Assembly (NCBI GenBank): GCA_014885115.2
Contig: WKLE02004306.1
Coordinates: 1-28,826 of the forward strand
Direction: 5' to 3'
Source of the DNA: Asterionellopsis glacialis
Taxonomy: Eukaryota > Bacillariophyta > Plagiogrammaphyceae > Rhaphoneidales > Asterionellopsidaceae
Length of the DNA stretch: 28,826 bases
Shown here: one piece after another, positions 1-11,040 of the stretch
How the letters are laid out: the number at the start of each line of letters is the position of its first letter
How positions within the stretch are numbered: position 1 is the first letter of the stretch
Program-made: the position numbers and the translations under genes
The notes under the pieces: generated by a model
What the model was told of the DNA's origin: nothing
Databases searched by the model: none
The model's input: the letters and a program-made list of their open reading frames with translations, nothing else

Positions 1-347
1 TCGGTATAAACTGTAGCCTGATGCGTACCCAAAGCTGTGTTTGCTCATAATATGTTAAGTGCAGGATAATTTTTTTAAAAAAAAGCAAGAATAGGCAAAG
101 GCCTCAAAGCATGAAATTGACACAGTAGCACTCGATGGAAGAGTAATATAGTGCAATGTATAATAGAATCCTAAAAAATTACTCATCTTTTAATAAAAAT
201 AGCACCAACCAAGATACCAAAGAAACATCTAAATGCAGCAGAAGTTGCATGTACACCAACAACAATTTATAACGGCACTCTAATGCTAAGAGAGTATGTG
301 TTTGTGTTTGTGTTTCTGTGTGTGTGCGTGTTTTTTTTGTCGGTAAT
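1..347. other. 3' flank of the oxidoreductase gene, no gene seen
   Basis: AT-rich sequence at the window edge with no convincing reading frame on either strand. The only structure is a GT-rich run just beyond the stop codon of the minus-strand oxidoreductase. It probably holds the 3' untranslated region and terminator of that gene. Confidence 0.5.
293..340. repeat. GT-rich low-complexity run
   Basis: Imperfect TGTGTT and TG repeats followed by eight T, lying eight bases beyond the stop codon of the minus-strand oxidoreductase. On the transcript strand this reads as an A run and CA repeats in the 3' untranslated region. Confidence 0.7.
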
Positions 348-1763
348 TTATTCTATCGTCAAGGCTTTGTTAAGTTCTTCCGTGCCATATTCAGCAAGTT
401 TCAAAGCTTCAATAGCAACATCAATCGTAGCAATACCCTTGGGTTCTTTATTGGCCAATATAGCATCAATAACACGATTCTTTAATTCCAAGTAATCATC
501 GGACTGTACCAAGAAATAAGGCATAATATCTGGATCCGCAGCAACCTTCTTTTCAATTTCCTTGGCAGCTTCTTCCGTGGGGAATTCAAACTTTTGCACT
601 TCCTTACCAGTTTCATCCTTGACAACAGCAAAACTAACATTACCGCCACATCGATCGGCCATGACACTTACATTCACACCAGCCTTGGTGGTTATCTTAA
701 AGGCAACACGTGAAAAATCGGTAATGTATTCAGGATTAGGGAGGTTGGTGCCTGGTTTCCAAATACTTAATTTTTCGGAAAATAATTTGGAGGTATTCAC
801 TTTGAATTTATCAATTGTGTCAACCTTGACATCAAAAAAGGTAACTAACAATGCCAATTCATGAATTGCCATATTCTTCAACATACCCTCTGAATTCCTT
901 GTAAAGACTTCGGGTAAATCCTTTTGTTTGTACGAGTTGTTGTGACAAAAGAATACATGGGCATTCTTTGTCTTTTCAGCAACCTTGAGTGCACTTTGAA
1001 CGTAGGGAGTCACATTTTTGTTGTATCCAATGTAAACTGCGACATTCTCCTTGAGTGCCTGAGCCTTCATTTCCTCCAAGGCAGCTACAGACGGTGCACC
1101 AGGTTTTTCCAAATAAATGACATTACATCCCTTGTCAATACATTGTGAGAATAATTTAGGATTATCATGGGTACGGCCAGCGACTAGTGCAATCGTCTTT
1201 TTACCAGAATCAAGTGCGGACAATTCATCGACGTTGGCAACACATTCAACACCCTTTGCTTGGAGGGACTTTACAAAGTCTACCCATACCTTGGGTGGGT
1301 CCTTACAGAGTGCAGGATTCATAAAGAATGGTTCAACAACAGCACGCAAATTGGCCGTAGGCATTTCCAAAAGTTGTGTAAGGTGATACCATCCCATACC
1401 CTTCTTGGGGAGACCACATCCGACAATAATGACATCTACAGTCCCATCCGCCTCAGGATTGTGTCCAACTTTCTTAGTTTTCTTGGAAGATCTGCTGTCA
1501 AACAATGTAAATCCCAAAAGAATCAACACAGTGTATATGATAATAGAGAATTTTTTGGTATTAAACTGCATTCCAAAGATTTCAACAATTTCAAGATCTG
1601 CACTAATGAAAGATGACGATGCTTTTTCTTGATTTGCATCCGAGGCTGCCTTTTCCTCCGAATCTTTTTGCTTGCGTTTGTTGAAACCCTCACATACTGC
1701 AATAAGGAGTGACCATAAGGCGAGAGTTAAGAAATAACGAAAGGATAACTTGGACTGCACCAT
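348..1763 (-). CDS. Gfo/Idh/MocA-type NAD(P)-dependent oxidoreductase, secretory and membrane-anchored
   Basis: A 471-residue protein. Residues 1-25 form a signal peptide (hydrophobic LTLALWSLLIAV, then CEGF). A second hydrophobic stretch at about 72-89 looks like a membrane span. The catalytic part starts near residue 109 with a Rossmann nucleotide-binding segment, VDVIIVGCG at 109-117. An EKP motif follows at 219-221 (VIYLEKPGAPS), typical of the Gfo/Idh/MocA family, where its lysine is catalytic. NMAIHELALL at 297-306 sits where the family usually has a His-Asp pair; here it is His-Glu. Substrate unknown; relatives act on sugars, inositols or biliverdin. The open frame continues upstream to a GTG at 1958, but the ATG at 1763 is chosen because the signal peptide begins there. 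One anchored, secretory-routed enzyme is unusual for a family that is mostly cytosolic. The CEGF site could be a weak plastid-import motif, which I cannot exclude. Single exon. Confidence 0.8.
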   Translation of the reverse strand: MVQSKLSFRYFLTLALWSLLIAVCEGFNKRKQKDSEEKAASDANQEKASSSFISADLEIVEIFGMQFNTKKFSIIIYTVLILLGFTLFDSRSSKKTKKVGHNPEADGTVDVIIVGCGLPKKGMGWYHLTQLLEMPTANLRAVVEPFFMNPALCKDPPKVWVDFVKSLQAKGVECVANVDELSALDSGKKTIALVAGRTHDNPKLFSQCIDKGCNVIYLEKPGAPSVAALEEMKAQALKENVAVYIGYNKNVTPYVQSALKVAEKTKNAHVFFCHNNSYKQKDLPEVFTRNSEGMLKNMAIHELALLVTFFDVKVDTIDKFKVNTSKLFSEKLSIWKPGTNLPNPEYITDFSRVAFKITTKAGVNVSVMADRCGGNVSFAVVKDETGKEVQKFEFPTEEAAKEIEKKVAADPDIMPYFLVQSDDYLELKNRVIDAILANKEPKGIATIDVAIEALKLAEYGTEELNKALTIE

Positions 1764-3505
1764 CGTGGTTCGGTGTTGGAATCGACGTACTGTACGACCA
1801 GACGAGATACCTTTTTGTGTTTCGATATTGCAAGTTGGTTGCCTGCGACAAAGAATGGAGGGTGTTTGGCAGGTAGTTCGTCTACCAGCAGGCATGCACT
1901 GGTACCGTTTGGTACTGTACCCAGAACCAAACCAACAAAAGAGTTCCACACCGGCCACCAGGAAGGATCTTCTTTCATCTTCCGGATTTTTTTTCGAAAG
2001 ATCTCAAGATTCGTTTGGAAGCACCTTGAAGTGCGGTAAAAAATGACGATCTTCCAAGCGGAACTTTTGTCGTGTCCACGCAAACAAGGATGCGCCGTAC
2101 AATGGATCACTTTTGTCGATACAACCCATCGTCTTCTCATCTTTTTCATACAGGACAGCGCAAGCCGAGCAATCCCGTGGAGAAAGGAACGGCTTTTGTG
2201 TAAAAAAAGAAAGGTACTACTATTCTACTTATTTCTTACATTTACCGGTACCAGGTATTGCACAATCTGTTGTCCACGTACAATATTTCAAAAAAAATTC
2301 CCGATAGTCTCTCTAGCAGTCTCTGCCAAGATGGGAGGGATGCACATGCTGACGTGTGACCATAATCATAAACTCAAGTAGATTTTTTTACCTCGTCATA
2401 CCTCAGGTACAGTTGTTAGTATTAATACCTCTAGAGCTAGCATCTGATATTTATGAACGTGACCATCCATTCTAAGCCCTATCATACTGTACAGTACCGT
2501 ACAGTAGATCCTACATGATACCAAGTACCAGGTACGTCACAGAAATCCTCGAGACCTGAAGATCATACGGTAAAAAACAAACGGGCTTGTAAAATACATA
2601 ATGCAAACGTCACAGACAAGAGTACATCTGAAGCACTTCTTATCCGTATCTACTTAGGTGTCATTTTGTAGCAATACCTACAGGAGAGGTTAGAGGCAGC
2701 CGTCCCTTCTCGCTAACTCAAATAATAGGTACTGTAAAACAATTAATTAAATTAAAGACACATAAAAAATAAAATGGAATTGAGTATTTTTTATATACAG
2801 AATTCTCGACTTATCGACATACAAAATAACTGGTGAAAAGAGCCGTTCTGGGCTATAGCAGATACGGTGCATCATATATAATACTGTTTGTAAATGATAA
2901 AACTATATTCAGTTTTATTGTAGAGGTCGATGCCGACTCGCTACTGGCCATCATTAAAATCTTTAGCGATCGGTAGAAACAAATTGAATAGTTAAGTACT
3001 AGGTGCCACTAATAGTAGGCGTACGATACAATGGCGAGGAGAGCTGAACTAAAATTTGATTTTGGCGATCTTAACGGTTTCTAATTAAGGGAAAGACATG
3101 TTCAAAACCAATACAGAAATATGTAATTTGAAAATTCAGCCTCTGCATCCTCTCTTTTGTTTATATAAACCCACGTGACGAGATGAGATCAGTGTAGGCA
3201 ATCAAACAGTGGAAAACTTAAAATTAAAATATCAACACCGTTGAGCGCAGGCAATACCTCCTACTTACATCGTAAGACTAGTCCAGAGTATGTGTAAGCG
3301 ATTTTCGGGCGCCATTTCACGAGATGAACAAGCCTTGCCTCTCTAGAGTAGGACTTTTTCTGAAACTAAACAAAGAACCACTTGAATGACCGGAACCCCT
3401 CTTACAGTGGCAATTACAACGCGTACTATATTTCAAATCAAACTCAACAACCACTCTTACTGACTGTCTTTGTCTTGATAGAAGTAGGACTCATAAACAA
3501 ACAAT
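1764..3505. promoter_or_regulatory. 1.7 kb divergent intergenic region rich in GTAC palindromes
   Basis: It separates the start codons of two divergently transcribed genes and should hold both promoters. No frame in it reads like protein. It contains repeated GTAC-centred words: GTACCAGGTA at about 2249 and 2525, and overlapping ACTGTACAGTACCGTACAGT near 2487. About 330 bases before the right-hand gene lie TATATAAA (about 3162) and a CACGTG box (3172-3177), a binding core for bHLH or bZIP factors. CCTCTCTAGAG occurs near 3338. The regulatory role is inferred. Confidence 0.45.
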
Positions 3506-5650
3506 ATGGCGGGTTTGTCGAGATTTCGTGAAGAAGCAATGATATCGTTCGCCAATATGACGACGTATTCGAATGGCACAATGGTCAGTACAACAATAGC
3601 AACATCATGTGACATACTATACAATGAAAATGATATTTTTACAGCAACATTGGCAGGATGTCCGGTATCCTGGTCAGTAAACGATGATGAGTATCGTGCT
3701 CCATCCTTTAATGGTTCAGGTATCAATGAATTGCTCCGTAGTTTAACACGATTTGGTAAATCAAATGATATAGCATCGGCTATCGCTGGTACGGATGATG
3801 AATGGCAAGATTATAGACGAGGTTTAATGACTGTGTCTATCTTTGCATGGTCGTTCTTTCTATTCTGGTTTTTGTTTCTAATGTATTGTCAATATACAAA
3901 ACGTTTGGGCTGGCTAGCAGGTGGACCACCACCAAAACCAGTGGCTGTGTATGAAGATACATCCATGTACAACTTTGAACTTGCCAAATACAAAAAGCAC
4001 GTTAACATATTACGATATGTCGTATTGTTTAGCGGAATGGTCATTATTGTATTTTCGGGACTATTGCTGGGTTATGGATTTCATTCATTATTTGACGCTA
4101 TTGAATCGGCACAGCAGATATTACCGCCAACCGTTGAATTGTTATCCGAAGCATCGAATGCTACAGAAAAGTATCTATCGGAACTTAACAATACCATAAT
4201 GTCCGATGAAACTTTCATCAATGCTTTACGCGCAAACTGTCCTTGGGAGAATACATCTGATGTACACAAACAAAACACAACAATGGATTTGATTCTAAGC
4301 ATTAACAAGAACAAAACTTTGGGAACTTCTCAGTTTGAAAACAACACCAATATGAACGTCGTCCTTAATGGAAGTGTTACCTCTACTGAAGACGAAAAAA
4401 TATCAACAATGTTATTTGCTGCTGAAGATTCTGCTGCAGATGATGCCAATGACGCAACCGGCACAAATAACAACAGTACGGTCAACTGGGAGAATACGAA
4501 GGAGGGAAATGAGACAGAGGTTAATGCAGCACAAAGTAACCAAACTACTGCACATGGAGGACCCTTTTTTCAAGATGAAATGAGCAGTATATATGATTTT
4601 TTTAGCAACGCGGTCGAAGACGTGATGGAGTTAGAGGAGTCAATAGGTGTTGCCAACGAAACATGGATGTACATTGCAAGTTCATGTATTATTTTGATTA
4701 ATATCATGACGCTTATGTTTATGATTGGAGTTATATTGGCTTGGAAACAAAATCAACCGCAGTTGTTTCTTCGTACGACCAATAGGTTTTTGCTTCCCTT
4801 CTTTACAATACTGGTTATAATGACATTCCTTATGTCTACAATATGTCTCATTTGGTCAGAGCTGCTATCTGATCTTTGTACTGGTAATCCTGATGATCAA
4901 GTTAAGAAAATGATTCACTCATCCAATCCTGCAGATGAATTTGTAGATTGGTATTTGGGGGGTTGTCTACCTGAAGCCCAACCTGACACGGTCTTATCTC
5001 TGGTTAATCAACTAGTACCGGTTGTCTTGGACACATTTTTATTCGGGATAGATTATCTCAATACATCCCTGCCAATTATTGAACAGACACTTACTAATAT
5101 ATCCCATCTCAATTTAAATCTGACTCAAGTTGAACAAGCTTTGCCGTCCCATCGGTATTTACAAAACGGTCTCCATGGTCTTCTCGATGCACAATACTGT
5201 GGAAACAATACAGAAGATTTGCAATCATCGTTCGACACCCTGGTTACCAAGCTCTTTACGCTACTTGAGGTAGCAACAGAGCTCATACCTCCACTTCGAT
5301 GTGAACCATTGAATCGTGCTTATTCTAGCTTTACATATCATTCAGCGTGCAATGATGGGATCACTGCTTCAGCTTGGGTGTTCTTGTGTATGTTTCTTGT
5401 TTCATTCTTCGGTATGGTAATCATTACAGTCCGAGCAGCGTGGCAACAAATGGAGACATTTGCATCTGAAGTTGACACCTTTCCTCAAGAAAACAATCAA
5501 AATATGAATCACGAGGATGCATTTGATGACTTTCCTGACCATCGTTGGTCACGAAGGAGGAGAAGGCGGTTTAGAGATTCTGTAGAATCAGACACACGCA
5601 GTGGAACCTATGCCACAAAGATGTACCAGGACGATAACTTGTGCTGCTAA
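3506..5650 (+). CDS. Five-span N-glycosylated membrane protein, tweety/prominin-like in layout
   Basis: A 714-residue protein with no recognised catalytic motif. Five hydrophobic spans are visible at about 110-128, 169-192, 388-412, 427-452 and 622-645. Asn-X-Ser/Thr sites are dense in the N-terminal tail (N17, N23, N69), in the 193-387 loop and in the 453-621 loop. They are nearly absent from the 129-168 and 413-426 segments and the C-terminal tail. That pattern puts the N-terminus and the two long loops outside the cytosol. Cysteines in the second large loop (457, 487, 565, 599, 615) could form disulfides. The cytosolic tail has the basic run WSRRRRRRFR at about 681-690 and ends NLCC, possibly lipidated. 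Five spans with two big glycosylated loops is the layout of tweety-family and prominin proteins, but I saw no diagnostic family motif, so this stays a topological comparison. There is no clear cleavable signal peptide; span 1 would act as the insertion signal. Single exon; the start ATG opens the frame. Confidence 0.8.
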   Translation: MAGLSRFREEAMISFANMTTYSNGTMVSTTIATSCDILYNENDIFTATLAGCPVSWSVNDDEYRAPSFNGSGINELLRSLTRFGKSNDIASAIAGTDDEWQDYRRGLMTVSIFAWSFFLFWFLFLMYCQYTKRLGWLAGGPPPKPVAVYEDTSMYNFELAKYKKHVNILRYVVLFSGMVIIVFSGLLLGYGFHSLFDAIESAQQILPPTVELLSEASNATEKYLSELNNTIMSDETFINALRANCPWENTSDVHKQNTTMDLILSINKNKTLGTSQFENNTNMNVVLNGSVTSTEDEKISTMLFAAEDSAADDANDATGTNNNSTVNWENTKEGNETEVNAAQSNQTTAHGGPFFQDEMSSIYDFFSNAVEDVMELEESIGVANETWMYIASSCIILINIMTLMFMIGVILAWKQNQPQLFLRTTNRFLLPFFTILVIMTFLMSTICLIWSELLSDLCTGNPDDQVKKMIHSSNPADEFVDWYLGGCLPEAQPDTVLSLVNQLVPVVLDTFLFGIDYLNTSLPIIEQTLTNISHLNLNLTQVEQALPSHRYLQNGLHGLLDAQYCGNNTEDLQSSFDTLVTKLFTLLEVATELIPPLRCEPLNRAYSSFTYHSACNDGITASAWVFLCMFLVSFFGMVIITVRAAWQQMETFASEVDTFPQENNQNMNHEDAFDDFPDHRWSRRRRRRFRDSVESDTRSGTYATKMYQDDNLCC

Positions 5651-5840
5651 AAGTTTCACAGCACCCACACATGTATAATCTGAAGTATAAAATCAAAGTA
5701 TTGGATATAAATTTATTCGTAATTCGCGATCCTTGCATAAGATTAAGACTTTTATTTGTAAGTGTAATCTGGTTTACAATACCTATTCTGTCAGTTCTCT
5801 AGAACTAGTCCATTTTAGGGTTCCTGCAACTCTATCACCG
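5651..5840 (+). other. 3' flank of the five-span membrane protein gene
   Basis: Noncoding, CpG-normal sequence after the stop codon, including AATTCGCGATCC near 5720. The last CpG before the large CpG desert is at 5839. Confidence 0.5.
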
Positions 5841-8559
5841 AGATCACATGCACAGTATGAAAGAATGAAATGTGGAACTAGGTGGAATTTCTCACACTTT
5901 CAAAGAACACTCTTTAGTACAGTCTGCACTCAACAATAATTTATGCCTATGACTTATTGCAAACTTAGGAAAAACTGTTTTTTTTTTAAGTGATGTGCCT
6001 CCAAGTTTGAAAATGTTTATGTTGCATGTAAACAACACCAAGCAACATCATGGTGATGTGGTCAGGGGAGGGAAATCAAGTTGCTTTTCTAGTTTACTTC
6101 AAGAAAATATAATTTTCTAATTGTTTGTGACAGGCATTTATGTACCTCATAACCTACTTCAAACTATACAGAACTGTCCTAATATTGGCAAACCCCACTG
6201 CTGTAACACAGAACACAAGCAAGTGCAGGCTATACTATAGTAGTTGCCCATTCTGATGCTACTGGAAGATTTGTAGACAAGAATTAATTGGTATCTTGAC
6301 TGGTTGTCTGCTAGAAAGTTTTTTGGGTGATGCCTTGAAAATTTGAAATCATTGCCTGCAGCTTTAGAGCATTTCTATAAAGTATTATATCTCCCATAGT
6401 AGCAGATAATCATATTTCTACTAGTTGATCAACCTAGCTAAAATTGATAAATTATATATCATAGATTAGCACACCTTCATATATGTATAGCTTTTGATGT
6501 CATTGATTGAGACCACCAGCATGGTCCTGTTTTTATTTAAGTTGACTTTTTACAGTTTGTTTTTGGATTACACCACAGCAGTATTCAGAAATATATACAT
6601 CTCAGCCTACTATCTTCTTGCAGCTCTTTCTGTAGTGAACTTTTACTTTTTTCTTGTCCTCCACTTCATTTTTATTTATCCTCTGGCCAAGAAGAACTGT
6701 AAAATTTGTACTACCATTGTGCCCTGTTTCTCTTCTTTTTGATTTTGTTGTCTGTCTTTTCTTTCATTTTACTTTGTGATAATTTTAGTTTTGTTTCCTG
6801 CTGCTGAAGAGTAACTGGTACTAGATGATATGGTCAGCAAAGAATGAGTGCAAATATTGTTCAAGTGAGTTGTGGTAGATTGACTAATGCTACGCTTTGA
6901 CCTGAGATTCCAGTTTGTATATTGCTCATAATTTATTGTGAGCTTGAATAGCTTTCAGGGCCAACAAATGGTATATATGACTCTAGTATAGCCCCCCATG
7001 AAGTAATCTCTCCTATTTTGTTATCTCTGATTGACTCATAGCAGTGTTTTATCCTTGAAAAGGTATATGGTCAAAGATTTAGGCATTAATGCCTCAGTTT
7101 GTCAATATTTATATTATTCATTGTTTTTGTGTGCAAAAAATATTACATATAGTGGAATTGGGTTTTTTAACTTTTACACTTTTACCACACAGACGTCTTC
7201 CATTCACAATGAAATCCATTGATTTAGATATTTCAAACTGCCCCCCAGAATATTCTTTGGAAGATTCCTTCTTTGGGTTCTTTCTTTGCTAGTAATAGCT
7301 ATTTTTTTTCTTCATTATCAATTTTCTGTTGCCTTTGCTAACTTAATACTAAAATATCATGTATTACATGCAGCTGGTGTGTATGCTTTTGTGTTTCTTT
7401 TGGTTCCCTTTATAATATTTTACTTTGTTATCTTTGTTTATCTTTGGTTGAGTGACATTCATTCACAGAATGGACCAGCATTGTTTTCTTGTTCAGGTGT
7501 ATGATATGAAAATCATCATCAACTTACAAATCTAATGAACAATGTCTATCAAAGATACTACAATTGGATAATCATGCTGGAATCACTCATCACAAGATTA
7601 ATTTTGTCATCAGATTCTTTAGGAGCATAGAGATGGTCTTAAAGAACCATCAGTAGTCTTTATTTTGATATGAATACAAGAGTGACAAAACAAAAATAGA
7701 AAATCAGATATATTAGGATAAAAGTGGAGGACCATGATATTTGACACAGCAAACTTCCAACTAGAGTATCATATGGTTGCAATTCTAATATTCTTTATTG
7801 TTGTTAGCATACTTTAAATTCAAACTCAAGAAACTGAACTCAATATTAATTTAATATAAGTGTGATACTTTTTTTATAAGATTTTACTCCTTTTTAGTGA
7901 ATCACAAATTGCCTTGGTTACTTCTTTGTCTCTACTCTCTTAGTGTAGGAAATAATTAAAGACTGCTAGATAAGGCTATTCCAAATATATGAGCTATTTT
8001 AATGTTGTTTCTTATACTGCTGGTACTTGTTATCAACACTAGTACTGTAAAATGGCCTTATTATGATTGACAGTATAATAGCTATAGAAAATGTTTTGAT
8101 TAAAAATATATATTTCAAGATTTGCCATGTGCATTTGGAGCAATAGGTGTCTAATAGTAGTACTCTATTACAATGTAGCCTTACAACTTCTATTTATTCA
8201 TTGTTCTTATTGGTCCTCCCCATATACAACTTAATGATGCACCATCTACTGTGAACTACCCACTCAAACAAAATTCCCCCAACTTAACAATAGACACATA
8301 CACACAAAATATCAGTTTAAATTTAATTATGGTTCTTACATCTATTTGTTGCAATTGTCCCTCATGAAAGTCCCTGTTTAGCATTATCTATATTGCTTTT
8401 TGTTCATTGTGATTATAGTGGGGTGGTGATGTTTTAACAGTTTTGAAAAGTATGAGCACCACAAGTGCCACTACTACATCATGTTGAGATATTTTCATTT
8501 GTACATTACCTACCCATTCTCTTGGCAACAGCAGCAGCAGCAGCAGTAGTAGTATTAGC

Positions 8560-8618
<59 letters not shown>

Positions 8619-10307
8619 AAGAATTTTCTTCTTGGTAGTACTCTGAAGTAATTGCACAGGCTCATTATTTCCTTAGAATATTTTGCTAAAAATTCTAAAA
8701 CTGATATAAAATTCAGTTTATGAAATTTTACTGCCTTGTTTTGACTACAGAGAGAATTGCCAAATAATAATTGGGTAACTTACAGTACAAAAGGATCAAA
8801 AGAAAGAAGTTGAATCCCAAAACAGCAGCAAATAGGTCAAAAAACATGTTGAAGAGAGGTATCATCTAGCAACTATAAAGTACATAGGCCACAAAAGAAA
8901 AACTGAAAACAGAATGAAAACTAGTTTATTGTAGGCATGCAACATGTCTAACATACAGTTCTAGTGTAAAGACAGATAACAAGAGAATAATAATGAAGAA
9001 AGATACTAAAAGTAAGAAGGGAGGAAAATAATTAGTAGTTCTTTTTAACCAATAGTAGTTTGAATAAAGTGCTGGTGTATAAGAACACCAACAACAAACT
9101 GCTTTCTCCTGGTACTGTTTTTTTCTTTCCTGCTAGTAGGTAGTAATACATGCATAGTATTCTGTCTCATGATTTGCAAAAGAGCTTGGGTTATCTTAAG
9201 AAGAAGGATTCATTAAAGGGCAATTTTTTTCTATATTTATGTTCGTTTTTGGTCCTGTTTGGGAGCTAGTTCATAGACAATTAAGATGAAAACTCACAAG
9301 AAAGAAGGCATTTATATTATAGTCATTACACCACAACTTTTCTTTACAGCACATTTAGATTATTTGTTGCAGTCTGGTGTACATCTGTGGGGTAACTAAC
9401 TACTACTTTTCAATCCTCCTCATAGTGGTGTTAATAAATTGGTCTTGCACTAATTAAAAATAATGGAAAATCTATTAATCTTGTTGTTATGTAACTCATG
9501 CAGTCATAAAAAGAAAGATACTACCATATGATTGTATATAGTAATAAATAGAGTAGCCCTGCTGAGGATACTATACTCCTATCTCCTTAGGATGACCCTA
9601 CATATTGTTCTAATAGGTAATATTACTTTTTATGTAGTATTCTGCTCAAGAACAAGAACAAAAAGTATAGAGTATCATCAATAATAATTTACATAAGTAT
9701 TATTTTCACTTTTGACTTTAAGCTTTTGTGAAACTGTCTGACAGAGTAAAAAGATTGCAGGATCTATGAGCATTTTCTGCCTTGCAAACACTTGTTCTTG
9801 AAATCCCTTTCAAAGTAAGCAACTTCTGGAATTCTTATGATATGGTGCCAAATAAAACATCCTAGTATATCATCTACTCTAGGACCCTACTATCAAGAAG
9901 AAAGAGGACACAAAGGTGATACAGATGACTGTGCCTGGTGATGATGTTTCTAGCTAATATATTAACAGTAGGCTGTCTTGCACACCCACACTGCTCTCTA
10001 GAGTAGAGATAATACTAATGCTATCTTTGTTTGCTTCTAAAATAGCAAGCTGGACCACAAGAACATTGTTTAATTAGATTGCAACAAGCAACTTTTAGTT
10101 GTCTACCCTTTGAAAAAGCACAGCACAACTTGAAAACAAGAAGTGCAACTGTAGTAATACTAGTTGTATCACCACCATAATGCTGTTATGATTGTTTTAA
10201 AAGAGGCAGGTTACTGCTTATTTAAGATCCTCTCACTACAAGGAACATTATGACAATGGGAAGGCTTGTATCTTGTTCATACATTCACTAGAGATGGCAA
10301 ATTTCTA
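5841..10307. other. 4.5 kb gene-free CpG desert
   Basis: Reading line by line I find only three CpG dinucleotides (6893, 7194, 9244) in about 4467 bases, while TG and CA steps are plentiful. By its base composition the tract should hold on the order of a hundred. Flanking genes on both sides have ordinary CpG. No frame looks like protein; the longest open stretches are low-complexity or very hydrophobic by-products of T-rich DNA. The left part (about 6490-7500) is T-rich and the right part (about 8750-9060) A-rich on the given strand. A CAG/CAA microsatellite lies near 8526-8618. The likeliest reading is old transposon or heterochromatic DNA decayed by deamination of methylated CpG. Confidence 0.8.
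8526..8618. repeat. CAG/TAG run followed by about 20 CAA units
   Basis: A CAG run with some TAG units at 8529-8557, then an uninterrupted CAA array of about 20 units (8559-8618). On the other strand it reads as a long leucine run, which creates a false open frame at 8388-8657. It sits inside the CpG desert. Confidence 0.95.
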
Positions 10308-11040
10308 CGTCCACAATATATATGCATACTGGTAACAAGCTCCCTCTTTAAGCAGCCATCACAGCAAAGGATGATAGGGTAGTCAAGAAAAGTACTACTC
10401 TGGTGGAGAACATTATTGTATCTCATCGAGCTAGAGAGATCTAAATAACACAAAAACACTCCAGCACATACGTAATAATAAAAATGAATCAGACAAGGCA
10501 CCAATGTGAGCGAGGAGGCAGAGGTGTCTGGGGGAAACACGCACAAGGAACAACATGGTGGTACGAGCACATGATTTGGATTAAAAAACAACTTCTGGAA
10601 AGCCGCATTTTAGAGAAGTCGTGATAAACGAACACGTATGGGCCATAAGTTCTTTGCTCAGTCATCCGAGAAATGAAGATCGTAGTACACTGTTGGTTAT
10701 TAATCCTTGCTCTTCCATGTTTAACCCCAATGCACAGATATTACTCTGACCCAATGCCCTAGGAGGAAATATCAAGTATAAGATAATGTACTGGAGAAAA
10801 TATCAAGCGTTTCTGAGAACCAATTGATATCACTTCGGACAAGACTTATGAAATATGCAATCACAAGATGGGGATTGGCAAGACACTTCACGACACAAGG
10901 AACCTTTTTTAAAATGATGTTCATATTTTTCGACAGTCAAGAATCGTTTTCGATTAGTAAATAGCTTACATTGTATATTATTATGGAATCAAACTCCGAT
11001 TCTCCCCAATTTATAGTTTTCTCACAATATAAGTATTTGT
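10308..11040. other. CpG-normal spacer, 3' flank of the L29 gene
   Basis: CpG reappears here at normal frequency. A 104-codon minus-strand frame (10277-10591) and a 46-codon plus-strand frame near 10484 are open, but neither resembles a known protein and they overlap on opposite strands. I see no supported gene. The right end should contain the 3' untranslated region of the minus-strand L29 gene. Confidence 0.45.

Noticed and set aside
1764..1958. 65-residue N-terminal extension of the oxidoreductase frame, and a 140-codon minus-strand frame at 1727-2149
   Set aside because: The extension starts at GTG and would bury the signal peptide that begins at the ATG at 1763. The second frame overlaps the 5' end in another phase and has no recognisable content.
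6494..7504. Several hydrophobic open frames (6494-6742, 7031-7222, 7286-7504) that look like small membrane proteins
   Set aside because: They arise from T-rich DNA (Phe, Leu, Tyr codons), sit in the CpG desert, and show no family motif or supporting context.
8388..8657. 89-codon minus-strand frame with a long leucine run
   Set aside because: It is the translation of the CAA/CAG microsatellite.
5841..10307. LTR retrotransposon or reverse transcriptase in the CpG desert
   Set aside because: I looked for Y-x-D-D-type motifs and long terminal repeats by eye and found none; heavy decay could hide them.
10277..10591. 104-codon minus-strand frame
   Set aside because: Cys- and Ser-rich random-looking translation, no motif, and an overlapping open frame on the other strand; possible but unsupported.
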